Origin: Pseudobdellovibrionaceae bacterium
GTDB lineage: Bacteria; Bdellovibrionota; Bdellovibrionia; Bdellovibrionales; Bdellovibrionaceae
Length of the DNA stretch: 64,000 nucleotides
Assembly (NCBI GenBank): GCA_019637875.1
Contig: JAHBUW010000002.1
Coordinates: 186,001-250,000, forward strand
Reading direction: 5' to 3'
Part shown: in pieces, positions 17,738 through 26,580 of the stretch
How the letters are laid out: every line of letters starts with the position of its first letter
Numbering within the stretch: position 1 is the first letter of the stretch
Made by a program: the position numbers and the translations under genes
Notes under the pieces: generated by a model
What the model was told of the DNA's origin: nothing
The model's database searches: none
What the model saw: the letters and a program-made list of their open reading frames with translations, nothing else

Positions 17738-18315
17738 ATAAAATTGCCCTCGGGGCCATCACCGGAATTTTGCTGGGCGCGAGCATCGGGTATTTCTCGC
17801 AACCGAATGAAACGAAACCTGGTTTGATGGATCAACTGCGCCCGCGTCTGGCGGTGCACGCGCAGAAACCCAATCAATCGCTCAGCGCGACGATTCAGAA
17901 TCTTCAAGATTTACCGGACGATCCCGCGCAAGAGCTGCGGTTGCAAATCACCGTCAGCGCGAATCGCCATCTCGATGGCGACACGGACCTGCAACTGCGC
18001 CTGCCCGCGGGCGTGCAACTGGTTTCGGGATTGGATGCGCGCGAACGTTTGCAACTCGAGCCCGGAGCGACTTGGACTCGCGAATTCACCGTGCGCGGCG
18101 TCTCGAACCAAGCTCCCGTCGTGATCAAGGCCGAACTCGCCGCGCAGATCGATGGCGTTCCCATCGGGGGCGAAGGCTTTTTTTCGAGCCACCCACTCCA
18201 GGCCGACCTAAGCCGTAAACCCTTGCCCAAACGCGAGGATCGCGGTTTCTTCCGCAAGGCGGGCACCGAAGCGCCCGCGGCCGCTCCCCGCCTGCCCGCC
18301 GGCATTCAGTTTTGA
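17728..18315 (+). CDS. Unknown exported or anchored partner of the metalloprotease
   Basis: 195 residues. A short hydrophobic N-terminus (KIALGAITGILLGASIGYF) could be an uncleaved anchor or signal. The rest (about 45-160) looks like an all-beta domain (LRLQITVSANRHLDGDTDLQ, then a TWTREFTVRG strand pair), similar in feel to DUF11-like or Ig-like modules. It starts inside the metalloprotease gene (ten-base overlap), so the two are made together and may interact. No enzyme motif seen. Confidence 0.75.
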   Translation: MPVNKIALGAITGILLGASIGYFSQPNETKPGLMDQLRPRLAVHAQKPNQSLSATIQNLQDLPDDPAQELRLQITVSANRHLDGDTDLQLRLPAGVQLVSGLDARERLQLEPGATWTREFTVRGVSNQAPVVIKAELAAQIDGVPIGGEGFFSSHPLQADLSRKPLPKREDRGFFRKAGTEAPAAAPRLPAGIQF

Positions 18316-18372
18316 TTTCAACATCCTCACCGGAAGCTTGATGCCTCAGCGTGCCCGCGATAATTTGCGGGC

Positions 18373-19176
18373 ATGAGTCGTCAATGGGTCATGATCCGCG
18401 GGATGATGAGCGAGTCCTTCCACTGGTGGGATTTTTTGCCGCGCCTGCGCGAAACCTTTCCTCAAGATGAAATCCATACGCCCGACGTTTTGGGTACGGG
18501 ACGTACCGGGCATTTGCCGACGCCGCTGCGGCTGGATCGCAACGTGGCCGCCCTTCGTGAGCAAGTTCCTTCAAGCGGTAAGAAGATCATCTTCGGTTTC
18601 TCGCTCGGAGGGATCCTGGGCCTGGAATGGGCTTACCAGCACCCCGAAGAGGTCGAGGCCCTTATTCTAATCAACATCAGCCTGGGGAATTCACCGATCT
18701 ACCGGCGGATGCGGCCCGGCGCCCTTCGTCAGATCGCGCGCTTTTCGATGGTCCCGCCGGGAGTCCGCCGCGACGAACTCAGCCTGGCCATGACGACGGC
18801 TTTGGAAAACGAAAAGCTGCGCGAGCTCGCGCCCCACTGGGCGAAGCGGGCCGCGGAGTACCCCGTGCGTCCGATGAATTTCTTCGCGCAAGTCGCACTC
18901 GCCGGGCGCGCGAAGTTCCGCGCCGAACCTCCGCCCGTACCGCTCTTGATGCTCGCGTCGGGACAAGACCAAGTCGTGCATCCTGAATGTTCGAACCGTA
19001 TCGCGAACACGTGGAAGGTGCCGCTCGAGCTGCACCCGACGGCGGGACACGATCTGAGTCTCGAACAACCCGAATGGATTTTGGAGCGACTACGGAACTG
19101 GCAGGCCCTGAGCCCAGACGCGCAGAATTTCGTCGACGGCCGGGGCCACGGCCAACGCCACGGTGTGAACCCATAG
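18373..19176 (+). CDS. Alpha/beta hydrolase
   Basis: 267 residues, no signal peptide. Nucleophile elbow GFSLGG (Ser in FGFSLGGILGLEWA), acid Asp in ASGQDQVVHPE and His in TAGHDLSLEQPEW complete a triad. The N-terminal strand carries MIRGMMSESFHWW, where the oxyanion residues would lie. Substrate cannot be told; simple esters or thioesters are typical. Its 3' end overlaps the convergent membrane phosphatase gene by 87 bases, which is long but both frames look real. Confidence 0.85.
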   Translation: MSRQWVMIRGMMSESFHWWDFLPRLRETFPQDEIHTPDVLGTGRTGHLPTPLRLDRNVAALREQVPSSGKKIIFGFSLGGILGLEWAYQHPEEVEALILINISLGNSPIYRRMRPGALRQIARFSMVPPGVRRDELSLAMTTALENEKLRELAPHWAKRAAEYPVRPMNFFAQVALAGRAKFRAEPPPVPLLMLASGQDQVVHPECSNRIANTWKVPLELHPTAGHDLSLEQPEWILERLRNWQALSPDAQNFVDGRGHGQRHGVNP

Positions 19177-19776
19177 CGCGGTGACCGCGCCCGCGAAAAC
19201 GTCCATCGTCCAGTGCGCTCTCAGCAACAACACCGTCATCACTTCGAACGCGATGATCGCGACGCCCAGAAGCAGCCAAGGCCCGCCGCCCGTCGCGGTC
19301 GCAAGCTCCAAAGCTCCGTAGACCGCGAGCGCCGTGTGTCCCGAGAAGAACAGATCGTTACTCACGCCATAGGTGACGAACACCGACGGGAAACCGGGAT
19401 GGCGCCAGATCATGCCCTCGGGCACGGGTAGACTCGTCAGCGCTTGATTGAGTTGGCGTAATCCGAACAGGATAAACAGACCGATCAGCGGGCGTAGCGT
19501 CTCGCCGAAGATCGCGCTTCCCAAAAGATAAAAACCCAGAATGTCGATCACGAGGGAGCTCGAGATCAGCAGGGCGTTCGCCGCCGCCGCATGGGCCGCG
19601 AGCATGTGGAAGAGGGGCGCGGTCCACTCGTGAACACGGTCACGAATCTCACGCGAGGTATTCATCATGTGGCGGCCGATCCACTTCTGACTCTGCAACC
19701 ACAACAAAATGCCCACGAGGGCGATGCCGACTTTCAAGGCGATAAGCACGCGATCCATCTCCGTTGAACCGGTCAT
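19090..19776 (-). CDS. PAP2-C-type membrane phosphatase (sphingomyelin-synthase-like fold)
   Basis: 228 residues with about five or six membrane helices. The motifs SNDLFFSGHTALAVYG and LLLRAHWTMDVFAG match the C2 and C3 motifs (SGHT, HxxxD) of the PAP2_C family, which act on lipid phosphates or transfer headgroups. The classical KxxxxxxRP motif of bacterial PAP2 enzymes is missing. A second ATG at 19758 is possible. Convergent with the alpha/beta hydrolase. Confidence 0.82.
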   Translation of the reverse strand: MTGSTEMDRVLIALKVGIALVGILLWLQSQKWIGRHMMNTSREIRDRVHEWTAPLFHMLAAHAAAANALLISSSLVIDILGFYLLGSAIFGETLRPLIGLFILFGLRQLNQALTSLPVPEGMIWRHPGFPSVFVTYGVSNDLFFSGHTALAVYGALELATATGGGPWLLLGVAIIAFEVMTVLLLRAHWTMDVFAGAVTALWVHTVALAVAPAVDEILRVWAQGLPVP

Positions 19777-19931
19777 AGCCGCACTCTGGTGCCTTTGCCA
19801 ACTTTTAGACGGGCGTGGACCCGGAATGTCCCCCGTCCCGCTTTGAGACGCCGGGAAGCCCTGAATTCGATCTCAGGGGGTGCCAGCATTGCACTTTCGG
19901 GGGTGAGGTCCCCTTACGGCCAGGAGTCGCC

Positions 19932-22900
19932 ATGCGTGCACAAGCCATCTTCAGCCTGATCCTCAGCGTGATTTGTATGGGCGCTCATGCCCAAACCGCC
20001 GCCCCCGCTGCGGCCCAACGCAAGATCCTGATCGCGGTCGATGGACTCAGCTACGACGCTTTAATTGAAGCCCAACGCCAAGGGATGCTGAAAGAGTTCA
20101 CGAACAAGTCCGTGCACATCGCGCCCTTCCCCACCATGACCGATATTTCGTGGGCGACCATGACCGACACCGTGGAGCTGTTCGGCGAAGAGGGCCGCAT
20201 CAAAAACGTCGAAGCCACCTTCTTCGACGAAGCCACCCAATCCGTACAGGGTGACCCGCGCGACTACTATCAACGTTTGGCCTTTCCGAAATATTACCTG
20301 GGCGCTTTCCACGCCGTTTTCAATCCTTATATCGAGGCGCTCGTTTACTTCCCCACGAAGGAAGTTCCGCGGATGGAGGCGAAATCCGTCGTCGATCAGA
20401 TTCTGTCCTCGAAAGAAAAACACATTACCGCCTACATCGGCTCGGTGGATTCAACCGCGCACACGCAGTTGAACCGGCTTTACCCGATGATCCGCGATCT
20501 GGATGTCGAACTCAAACGGATGATGACCGCATTCAAATCCCGCGGTGAAGACCCCGAAATCTATCTTGTCTCGGACCACGGAAACCGCGGTCGTTTCACC
20601 GAAGGTCAGCCCGAACAAGAATTGCTGCCGGTCGAGATCACCAAAACCATCGAAAAAGCGGGACTGAAAATGGTGCCGCAGCTAAAAGAGAAGACCGACG
20701 TCGCCATGCCCTTGCTCGCTTTGGGTTCGTGGGGTCCGGTCTACTTCAAAGACCGCAAAAATATGCCCGCATTACTGCAAGCCCTGCGCGGCGAAAGCTG
20801 GTTCGATCTCGCGATGTACGTGAATCGCAACAACGCTCGGCAAACCATCATGACCGTCGTTTCCTCCACGGGCGACGCACGGCTGGAGCTCGATAAACAG
20901 AAACGTCAGTACCGCTACTATCCGGGACACGGCAATCCGTTGCAAATTCACGCGGCTTACCACTCCACGGCCGCGAAGGTGACCGATATCCCCTTCGAAA
21001 AAGTCGAAGAGATCAGCGCCGCGACGGAATATCCGGACGCGCTTTACCGGTTGCTGGAGTCAGCCTCGAACCGGAACTTCGACTTCCCCGATATGATCGT
21101 GACTTTGAAAGACGGTCACTTCATCCAGAACGCCCTGGGCGGCTTCACGAAGATGTACCGCACGCACGGCGCGCTCTCGCGCTCGTCGTCTTCGGGAATG
21201 CTCGTCTCGAACCGCAAGTCCTTGCCTGCGCAGGTCCGCACGAAGGACATCTTCCCGCTCTTGGGCTTCGATGCCCGTTCTTTGTTCGGCGACACTTACA
21301 AAACGCACTCGGCCACCGGACGCGAAGCGCTGGTGATGGCGGGCAAACAGCGTCAAAAAGGTCTCGAAACTCACGCGCGCGACTTCAGCGATACGCGGGT
21401 CTTCCGTCACTTGTCGCGCTTCATCTCGGATACCCGTCCCTACTTCTTAGTTTCCGAAATCGCGGATTTCCAGAAGGCCTTCAAATCAAACCCCATGACC
21501 GATCCCAGCGGTCAGGGCCTCACCCCCATGAACTTCGACATTTCAAAGTTCGATATGGCGAAAATCCTGACTCCGGAAGATCTGGGCGGCTTGACCGACG
21601 CGGTACTGACCGCGGGTGCGCCCGAGAAATTAATGGATGATCCCCGCGTGCGCGAACTGCGTGAAAAAATCGAAACCGCCGCAAACTGGAAGATGCCCAC
21701 GGCCGCCGCCGATGCGGGACGGGGCGCGGAAGCCGGATTCCTCGGTTCGATTTCGCAGTTCCTGCTTCCCGGAAAACGTTCGGTCATGAAGCTCTACCAG
21801 ATTCCGTATCTGTTGCAGAATTCGCTCGTCATCCAAGAGAAGACTTTCCTACCCGAGACGCGCGACCTGAACTTCGCATCGGCTTGGCTGCGCGACCGTG
21901 AATCGCTCGTGGTTTCGGACCGTGCGCTGGGTACGACTTACGAAAATCAGAAGCTGCCCACGGCCGAAAAGCTGTTCGCGGAAATTCGTACCGAAGCCGA
22001 GCTGCAGGACCGCATGTACCCGACGCCGCTCGGGAAAATCTATAACGACAAGCTCGGCCCGATCACCATCGTTTACGTTCCGGGGATCTACAATGCGATC
22101 TTCGACAAAGAGATCTTCTCTTTGGGAATCCAGTCGTTGAAAGACGATTTGGGCCTGCGCGTGATCCAACCGCCCGTGGAAAGCACCTGCTCCTCCGACC
22201 ACAACGCGAAGATCATCCGCGACTATCTGATCGAGGACTCCCGCTCCCGCGCGGCCCGCAGCCTGCCCCGCGCGCGCTACCTGTTCTTGAGTTACTCGAA
22301 AGGGGCCGTGGATACGCTCCACTACTTCCTGTCGATGCCGAACTTCGTTGCGGACTCGGTCGTGGGAATGGTGTCGATCGCGGCGCCCCTGCAAGGCTCT
22401 TCGATCTTGGACAAAAGCGACATGCCCTACGAGGTCGTGACCGCTTTGGCCGGAGCGAAAGGTCCCGACATCTGCCGGACCGAGAAGACCGCGGCGAAAT
22501 CCATCACACCCGCGGCGATGAGCTCCTTCTGGCGCCGCAACACGCGCGCGCTGACGGGACTGACGCGGTACTATTCGCTCAGCTTCGTCTCCACGCCCGA
22601 AGATTCGCATCTGTTCATGCGCGCGACCAAATTGATCGCGCAGTTCGATGAAGACAATGATGGTGTCGTGCCGTTGAGCTCTTCGAAATTCCCCGAAAGT
22701 TTGCGCGCCGTGGACTTCGGGATCGTCCCCGCCGATCACTTGGCCGGTATCCTGTCGTCGCGTTTCAACCAAAAAGCGTTCCTGCGCTCGATCGTGACCG
22801 CCGTGCGCGAGCTGAATGGCGCGGACTGGAACGGCAACTTCGCTTGGAACTCGAAGATCATTCTGGATGAAGCGAACAAAGAGAAATACTTCTGGAACAA

Positions 22901-23819
22901 GCAGACCTTGAAGGGGCTGGTTTACGCGAACTCCTTCGACCTCAATCGCCAACTGTTACCGTACATTCCCGATCCCGCCGACAGCTACGAGCCCGTCGTG
23001 AAGCTCCCCGCGTCGGCGTTCAAATTCGATCCCTACGCGACCCTCGACATCCAGAAGATGCCTTCGGTACTTGAAAAAGTGCGCGTCAATCCCGCGCTGC
23101 CTTCAAATCTCGGACTGGGAATCAACATCGATTTCCATCACAAGAACATGGTGCATTTCCGCATGGACCACCAGTTCAACTACGAATCGCGGTCCCCGGT
23201 CGGACTCGACGACAATACGAACTTCGGTTATACGCCCGCGACCTTCAACGGTGAAGAGGGCTGGCTCCGTATGCGTTCCGCGAACAACTCGATGCGCATG
23301 ACGACCATGGCTTACCGCTTCCGTCCCGCCGACTTCCCGCGATTCTCGATGAAACTCGCCGTGACCGAAGAGGTTCCCGGCGCCGATCCCGTCATCGGCA
23401 AGACCGGCAAGGACGACTCGGCCTTCCAAGCTTGGTTCTCGATCCGCATCGGTGCGGCGAACGGCGACCGCTCGACCATCGACTCGGGCAAGGACCGCGT
23501 CGTGCTCTTCGGCTACTACTGGGGCTCGAAAGTCGCGGGCGAAAACCGCAAGGCCGGCGACATCTACGAAAACTGGTACTCGAACAAAAACATCGTGGTC
23601 GCGACCTTGCCCGAAGCGAAGCAGCTGCTGCTCAACAACCCGGAGATGTTAGGCACGGCGCAAATCTACGAACGCAATTTCCGCGACGACCTGGCCCGCG
23701 CTTTCCCGAACGACAACGTGGACGACATGGACATCATCTCCATCACGCTCCAACACGACTCCAACGACACAGGCACTTCCTCGAACGCCTACCTCAAGTA
23801 CCTCCGCTTCCAGCCCTAG
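19932..23819 (+). CDS. Secreted phosphodiesterase-lipase fusion
   Basis: 1295 residues with a Sec signal ending near GAHAQ. The N-terminal domain (about 28-430) is an alkaline-phosphatase-superfamily phosphodiesterase: Asp37 (LIAVDGLSYD), nucleophile Thr70 (FPTMTDISWATM), Asp173 and His177 (GSVDSTAHT), Asp215-His216 (LVSDHGNRG) and His412 (YRTHGALSR) form the full two-metal set. A second hydrolase lies at about 700-980: VYVPGIYN strand and nucleophile Ser789 in FLSYSKGAVDT, a lipase-type alpha/beta fold, with candidate acid in DEDNDGVVPLSS and His in PADHLAG. The C-terminal 300 residues look beta-rich. The ATG at 19932 has AGGAG six bases upstream. Likely degrades phospholipid or nucleotides outside the cell. 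Confidence 0.85.
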   Translation: MRAQAIFSLILSVICMGAHAQTAAPAAAQRKILIAVDGLSYDALIEAQRQGMLKEFTNKSVHIAPFPTMTDISWATMTDTVELFGEEGRIKNVEATFFDEATQSVQGDPRDYYQRLAFPKYYLGAFHAVFNPYIEALVYFPTKEVPRMEAKSVVDQILSSKEKHITAYIGSVDSTAHTQLNRLYPMIRDLDVELKRMMTAFKSRGEDPEIYLVSDHGNRGRFTEGQPEQELLPVEITKTIEKAGLKMVPQLKEKTDVAMPLLALGSWGPVYFKDRKNMPALLQALRGESWFDLAMYVNRNNARQTIMTVVSSTGDARLELDKQKRQYRYYPGHGNPLQIHAAYHSTAAKVTDIPFEKVEEISAATEYPDALYRLLESASNRNFDFPDMIVTLKDGHFIQNALGGFTKMYRTHGALSRSSSSGMLVSNRKSLPAQVRTKDIFPLLGFDARSLFGDTYKTHSATGREALVMAGKQRQKGLETHARDFSDTRVFRHLSRFISDTRPYFLVSEIADFQKAFKSNPMTDPSGQGLTPMNFDISKFDMAKILTPEDLGGLTDAVLTAGAPEKLMDDPRVRELREKIETAANWKMPTAAADAGRGAEAGFLGSISQFLLPGKRSVMKLYQIPYLLQNSLVIQEKTFLPETRDLNFASAWLRDRESLVVSDRALGTTYENQKLPTAEKLFAEIRTEAELQDRMYPTPLGKIYNDKLGPITIVYVPGIYNAIFDKEIFSLGIQSLKDDLGLRVIQPPVESTCSSDHNAKIIRDYLIEDSRSRAARSLPRARYLFLSYSKGAVDTLHYFLSMPNFVADSVVGMVSIAAPLQGSSILDKSDMPYEVVTALAGAKGPDICRTEKTAAKSITPAAMSSFWRRNTRALTGLTRYYSLSFVSTPEDSHLFMRATKLIAQFDEDNDGVVPLSSSKFPESLRAVDFGIVPADHLAGILSSRFNQKAFLRSIVTAVRELNGADWNGNFAWNSKIILDEANKEKYFWNKQTLKGLVYANSFDLNRQLLPYIPDPADSYEPVVKLPASAFKFDPYATLDIQKMPSVLEKVRVNPALPSNLGLGINIDFHHKNMVHFRMDHQFNYESRSPVGLDDNTNFGYTPATFNGEEGWLRMRSANNSMRMTTMAYRFRPADFPRFSMKLAVTEEVPGADPVIGKTGKDDSAFQAWFSIRIGAANGDRSTIDSGKDRVVLFGYYWGSKVAGENRKAGDIYENWYSNKNIVVATLPEAKQLLLNNPEMLGTAQIYERNFRDDLARAFPNDNVDDMDIISITLQHDSNDTGTSSNAYLKYLRFQP

Positions 23820-23823
23820 ACGA

Positions 23824-23859
23824 AAGGTACCACGTACCGCATGCGGTAGATGGTACCTT
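23824..23859. repeat. 36-base near-perfect palindrome between convergent genes
   Basis: AAGGTACCA (23824-23832), core TACCGCATGCGGTA (23835-23848) and TGGTACCTT (23851-23859) form a palindrome with only the two-base steps at 23833-23834 and 23849-23850 unpaired. It lies between the phosphodiesterase stop and the RAYT-like stop, which it overlaps. It may be a two-way transcript end or a REP-like unit. Confidence 0.65.
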
Positions 23860-24418
23860 ATGGCGGGGCTTGGGCGCGGGCTTCGAGCGGAGTGAAGCGC
23901 CAGAGCGCGAAGGAATGGTGAGCCGTCGCCGGGGTGATCCGGTGCGCGGACAGGGCGTCCGTCAGAATTCGGAAATAGGATGCGACCGCGCGGATCGACG
24001 ATGGATCTTTCAGCACGCGTGTGTAGCTTAAGCCATCCCAGAAACGACCGAAGGGGCTTCCCTTCTTGGCGCCCGTGATTTCGCGCGCGATCAGGCAGGT
24101 CATCACCCTTAAAAAGTTTTGCAGATCTTCTTTGCGGTGCGCGCGGAGGCGGAACTGCAAGAGTTTTCCCGCATTCACCATCTCGGCGATTTCGATGCCG
24201 TAATCTTTTTGCGCGCGTTTTCGGATCTCGTCGACCTTGAGCCAATTCTTCGGCAATCGCAATCCGTAGCGGCCCGTCGCTTTTTCCGAGCGCAGAACCA
24301 CGTGCATCCAAGTGTGTTTACGAAACGCGCGCGCGTGGCGGGAACTGCCACGGGCTACACCCCCGCCGCATTCCGTTGCGGCGGAGGCTCTCGGAAAAGG
24401 CATCGATGAACGAGTCAT
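23858..24418 (-). CDS. Degenerate RAYT (REP-associated transposase-like) protein without HUH
   Basis: 186 residues from the ATG at 24418 (24403 also possible). The layout matches REP-associated tyrosine transposase relatives: Gly-rich start (ECGGGVARG), a MHVVLRSEKATG strand, a helix region, and REITGAKKGSPFGRFWDGL near the end. The histidine pair that binds metal in active enzymes (NHxH) reads GKLLQF (84-89), so both His are lost. A tyrosine remains in VASYFRIL. It probably no longer cuts DNA; it may bind hairpins. Palindromes sit at both ends of the gene (23824-23859 and 24436-24469). Cargo or domestication cannot be told from sequence alone. Confidence 0.7.
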   Translation of the reverse strand: MTRSSMPFPRASAATECGGGVARGSSRHARAFRKHTWMHVVLRSEKATGRYGLRLPKNWLKVDEIRKRAQKDYGIEIAEMVNAGKLLQFRLRAHRKEDLQNFLRVMTCLIAREITGAKKGSPFGRFWDGLSYTRVLKDPSSIRAVASYFRILTDALSAHRITPATAHHSFALWRFTPLEARAQAPP

Positions 24419-24435
24419 CGACAACAGCCGATCGA

Positions 24436-24469
24436 GGAGCTCCCGCTTCGTAAAAGAAGCGGGAGCTCC
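24436..24469. repeat. Perfect 14-bp hairpin upstream of the RAYT-like gene
   Basis: GGAGCTCCCGCTTC (24436-24449) pairs with 24456-24469 over a six-base loop (GTAAAA). It begins 18 bases before the RAYT-like ATG. A perfect stem this long in front of a REP-transposase relative fits a REP/BIME-type site the protein might recognise. Confidence 0.65.
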
Positions 24470-24710
24470 CATGGAATGATCCGCTGAGAACCGAGCGCGA
24501 GGCTTTGCGCACTGGAATCGAACTTCGATTCGAGGCCCGACCTCCGCCGGTTCCGAGCTCGGGAGGAGCGACGGTTCATACACTCATCATCGGCATCGCC
24601 CAAACTTTCGTCAACAATTTTCAGCGGTATTATTTCAGGGAGAAATCGGGGCGCGTCATCGGCGATCGAAGATCGCGATTGTGGATATCTCGGTGGACGA
24701 TGGGGAAACG

Positions 24711-24741
24711 AAAAAGGCTCCGGTTTTCACCGAAGCCTTTT
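24711..24741 (-). terminator. Rho-independent terminator of the suf operon
   Basis: On the minus strand GGCTTCGGT (24737-24729), loop GAAA and ACCGGAGCC (24724-24716) form a nine-base stem with one mismatch, followed by TTTTT. It lies about 26 bases after the last suf gene. A weaker T-run on the other side is also present. Confidence 0.75.
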
Positions 24742-24766
24742 CAAAGTTCAGACGTTTGCGACGAGC

Positions 24767-25342
24767 TTAGTTGACGGGAATGACTTCGATCGCGGGATTG
24801 AATTCGTCGCGCAGGATGCCTTCGATCGCCATGAGCGTTCCGGTCGTCGAACTCGGACAAGTGCCGCACGCGCCTTGGTAAACGACGTGCAGTTGATTGC
24901 TTTCGAATTTCACGACTTCGATGTCGCCGCCATCACTTTGCAAGCCGGGGCGGATCGTGCGATCAAGAATTTCTTCGATCTGTTGCAGCTCGGGCGACAG
25001 ATGTTCACGCGAAGCCTTCTTCGATTCCTTCACGCCGAACGAAGGATCATGGACGGGCATACGCGTTTGGATGACGGCGCATGCATCACGTTGAATGTCT
25101 TCGGGCTCGACGTCGAAACGCGCCGTCAGCGTAATCACGTTCTCGAAGAAGTGGACCTGCTTCACGCCCGGCAGCGACAGCAGATCGAGCGCCAGACGGT
25201 TCCCGTAAGCCTCCTCCGGTGTGGAATAAGTCGCCTTCCCCTCCAGAAGCACGGGGCGGTCGACGACGAATTTCCACGCATTGGGATTCGGCGTGTCCTG
25301 AATACGAATCAACACTTCGGAATTCGGTGTCGTGGGTGTCAT
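24767..25342 (-). CDS. Nfu-type iron-sulfur carrier
   Basis: 191 residues. An N-terminal Nfu_N domain (IRIQDTPNPNAWKFVVDRPV) and a C-terminal NifU-like domain (RPGLQSDGGDIEVVKFESNQ, then GACGTCPSSTTGTLMAIEG) with the CxxC that holds a 4Fe-4S cluster for delivery to client proteins. Overlaps sufS by four bases (ATGA). It takes the place that SufE, SufU or SufT often occupies at the end of such operons. Confidence 0.9.
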   Translation of the reverse strand: MTPTTPNSEVLIRIQDTPNPNAWKFVVDRPVLLEGKATYSTPEEAYGNRLALDLLSLPGVKQVHFFENVITLTARFDVEPEDIQRDACAVIQTRMPVHDPSFGVKESKKASREHLSPELQQIEEILDRTIRPGLQSDGGDIEVVKFESNQLHVVYQGACGTCPSSTTGTLMAIEGILRDEFNPAIEVIPVN

Positions 25343-26580
25343 GACAAAAGCTCCTTCGCTTTGATCAGACCTTTGATCAAAGCGTCGACATCGGACATTT
25401 GATTGTAAATCGAAAAAGACGCCCGCACCGTCGCGCTGACGCCCAGTCGCTTCATCAACGGCTGCGTGCAGTGGTGGCCCGCCCGAACGGCGATATTCTC
25501 TTGATCAAGAATTTGTCCGACATCCGAAGCATGGCCCTGATCGAAAACGAACGAACTGATGGGACCTTTATCTTTCGCGATCCCGATCACGCGGTAACCC
25601 GGAATTTCGGCGAGCTTCGCTTCAAAGGCCTCACGCAAATTGCGCTCGTACGTTTCCATCGCCGCAAAATCCTGAGCCCGGATGTAGTCCACGGCGGCCT
25701 TCAACCCCAGAACCCCTTCGATATTCGGCGTCCCCGCCTCGAAGCGGTGGGGAATATCGTGGTAAGTCGTGCGCTCGATGGTGACTTCGGAAATCATGCT
25801 GCCGCCCCCTTGATACGGCGGCATCGCCGTCAAGAGCTCGCGACGACCGTAAAGGACGCCGACTCCGTAAGGACCGAACATCTTGTGACCCGAAAACGCG
25901 TAAAAATCCGCGCCAAGCTCCTGCACGTTCACGGGGGCGTTGCAGACCATCTGCGCGCCATCGACCACAACGATCGCACCGACCTTTTTCGCGGCCGCCG
26001 CGATCTGCTTGATCGGGTTGATGGTACCCAACGTATTCGAGCAGTGCACGACCGAGACAACCTTCGTCTTCGGCGTGAGCAGTTCGGGAAGCGTCGAAAG
26101 ATCGAGCTCGCCCTGATCGGTCACCGGAATCGCGCGGACTTTGGCGCCCACGCGTTCGGCGACGAGCTGCCACGGAACGATGCCGGAGTGGTGCTCCATT
26201 TCGGTGATCAGAATTTCATCGCCGGCCTTCAGATTCGCGCCGCCCCAGCTTTGCGCGACCAAGTTCATCGATTCGGTCGTCCCGCGGGTGAAAATGATCT
26301 CGGCCGCTTCCTGAGCGCCGATGAAAGACGCGACTCCTTGACGGGCATCTTCAAAGGCCGCGGTCGCCTCGTTCGAAAGGTGATGCGCTCCGCGATGGAC
26401 GTTCGAGGTCTGGTAGGTCAAGAAGTGACCGACGCGCTCGATGACCCGCCAAGGCTTCAACGAAGTCGCCGCCGTGTCGAGATAGACAAGCTGCTTCCCC
26501 CGCACTTTTTGCGTGAGCAGCGGAAAGTCCATACGCCATTTCGATTTATCAAGGTTCAGATTGCCAATCAGTTCACTCAT
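25339..26580 (-). CDS. sufS: Cysteine desulfurase SufS
   Basis: 413 residues, class II group of PLP desulfurases. The PLP lysine is in YAFSGHKMFGPYGVGVLYG; the persulfide Cys is in VRAGHHCTQPLM. His in TEMEHHSGIVPW stacks on the cofactor. Supplies sulfur for Fe-S assembly on SufBCD. Its start overlaps sufD by eight bases. No SufE or SufU activator is encoded beside it. Confidence 0.97.
   Translation of the reverse strand: MSELIGNLNLDKSKWRMDFPLLTQKVRGKQLVYLDTAATSLKPWRVIERVGHFLTYQTSNVHRGAHHLSNEATAAFEDARQGVASFIGAQEAAEIIFTRGTTESMNLVAQSWGGANLKAGDEILITEMEHHSGIVPWQLVAERVGAKVRAIPVTDQGELDLSTLPELLTPKTKVVSVVHCSNTLGTINPIKQIAAAAKKVGAIVVVDGAQMVCNAPVNVQELGADFYAFSGHKMFGPYGVGVLYGRRELLTAMPPYQGGGSMISEVTIERTTYHDIPHRFEAGTPNIEGVLGLKAAVDYIRAQDFAAMETYERNLREAFEAKLAEIPGYRVIGIAKDKGPISSFVFDQGHASDVGQILDQENIAVRAGHHCTQPLMKRLGVSATVRASFSIYNQMSDVDALIKGLIKAKELLS

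Larger units (their letters stand above)
24419..24766. other. Intergenic region with hairpin and suf terminator
   Basis: This 348-base gap holds the 14-bp hairpin at 24436-24469, about 200 bases in which I see no gene, and the terminator at 24711-24741 facing the suf operon. Confidence 0.6.

Noticed and set aside
19876-19905. Possible sigma-54 site before the phosphodiesterase-lipase gene
   Set aside because: A GG-N10-GC spacing exists near 19878, but the -24 box is poor and no enhancer-binding partner is visible.
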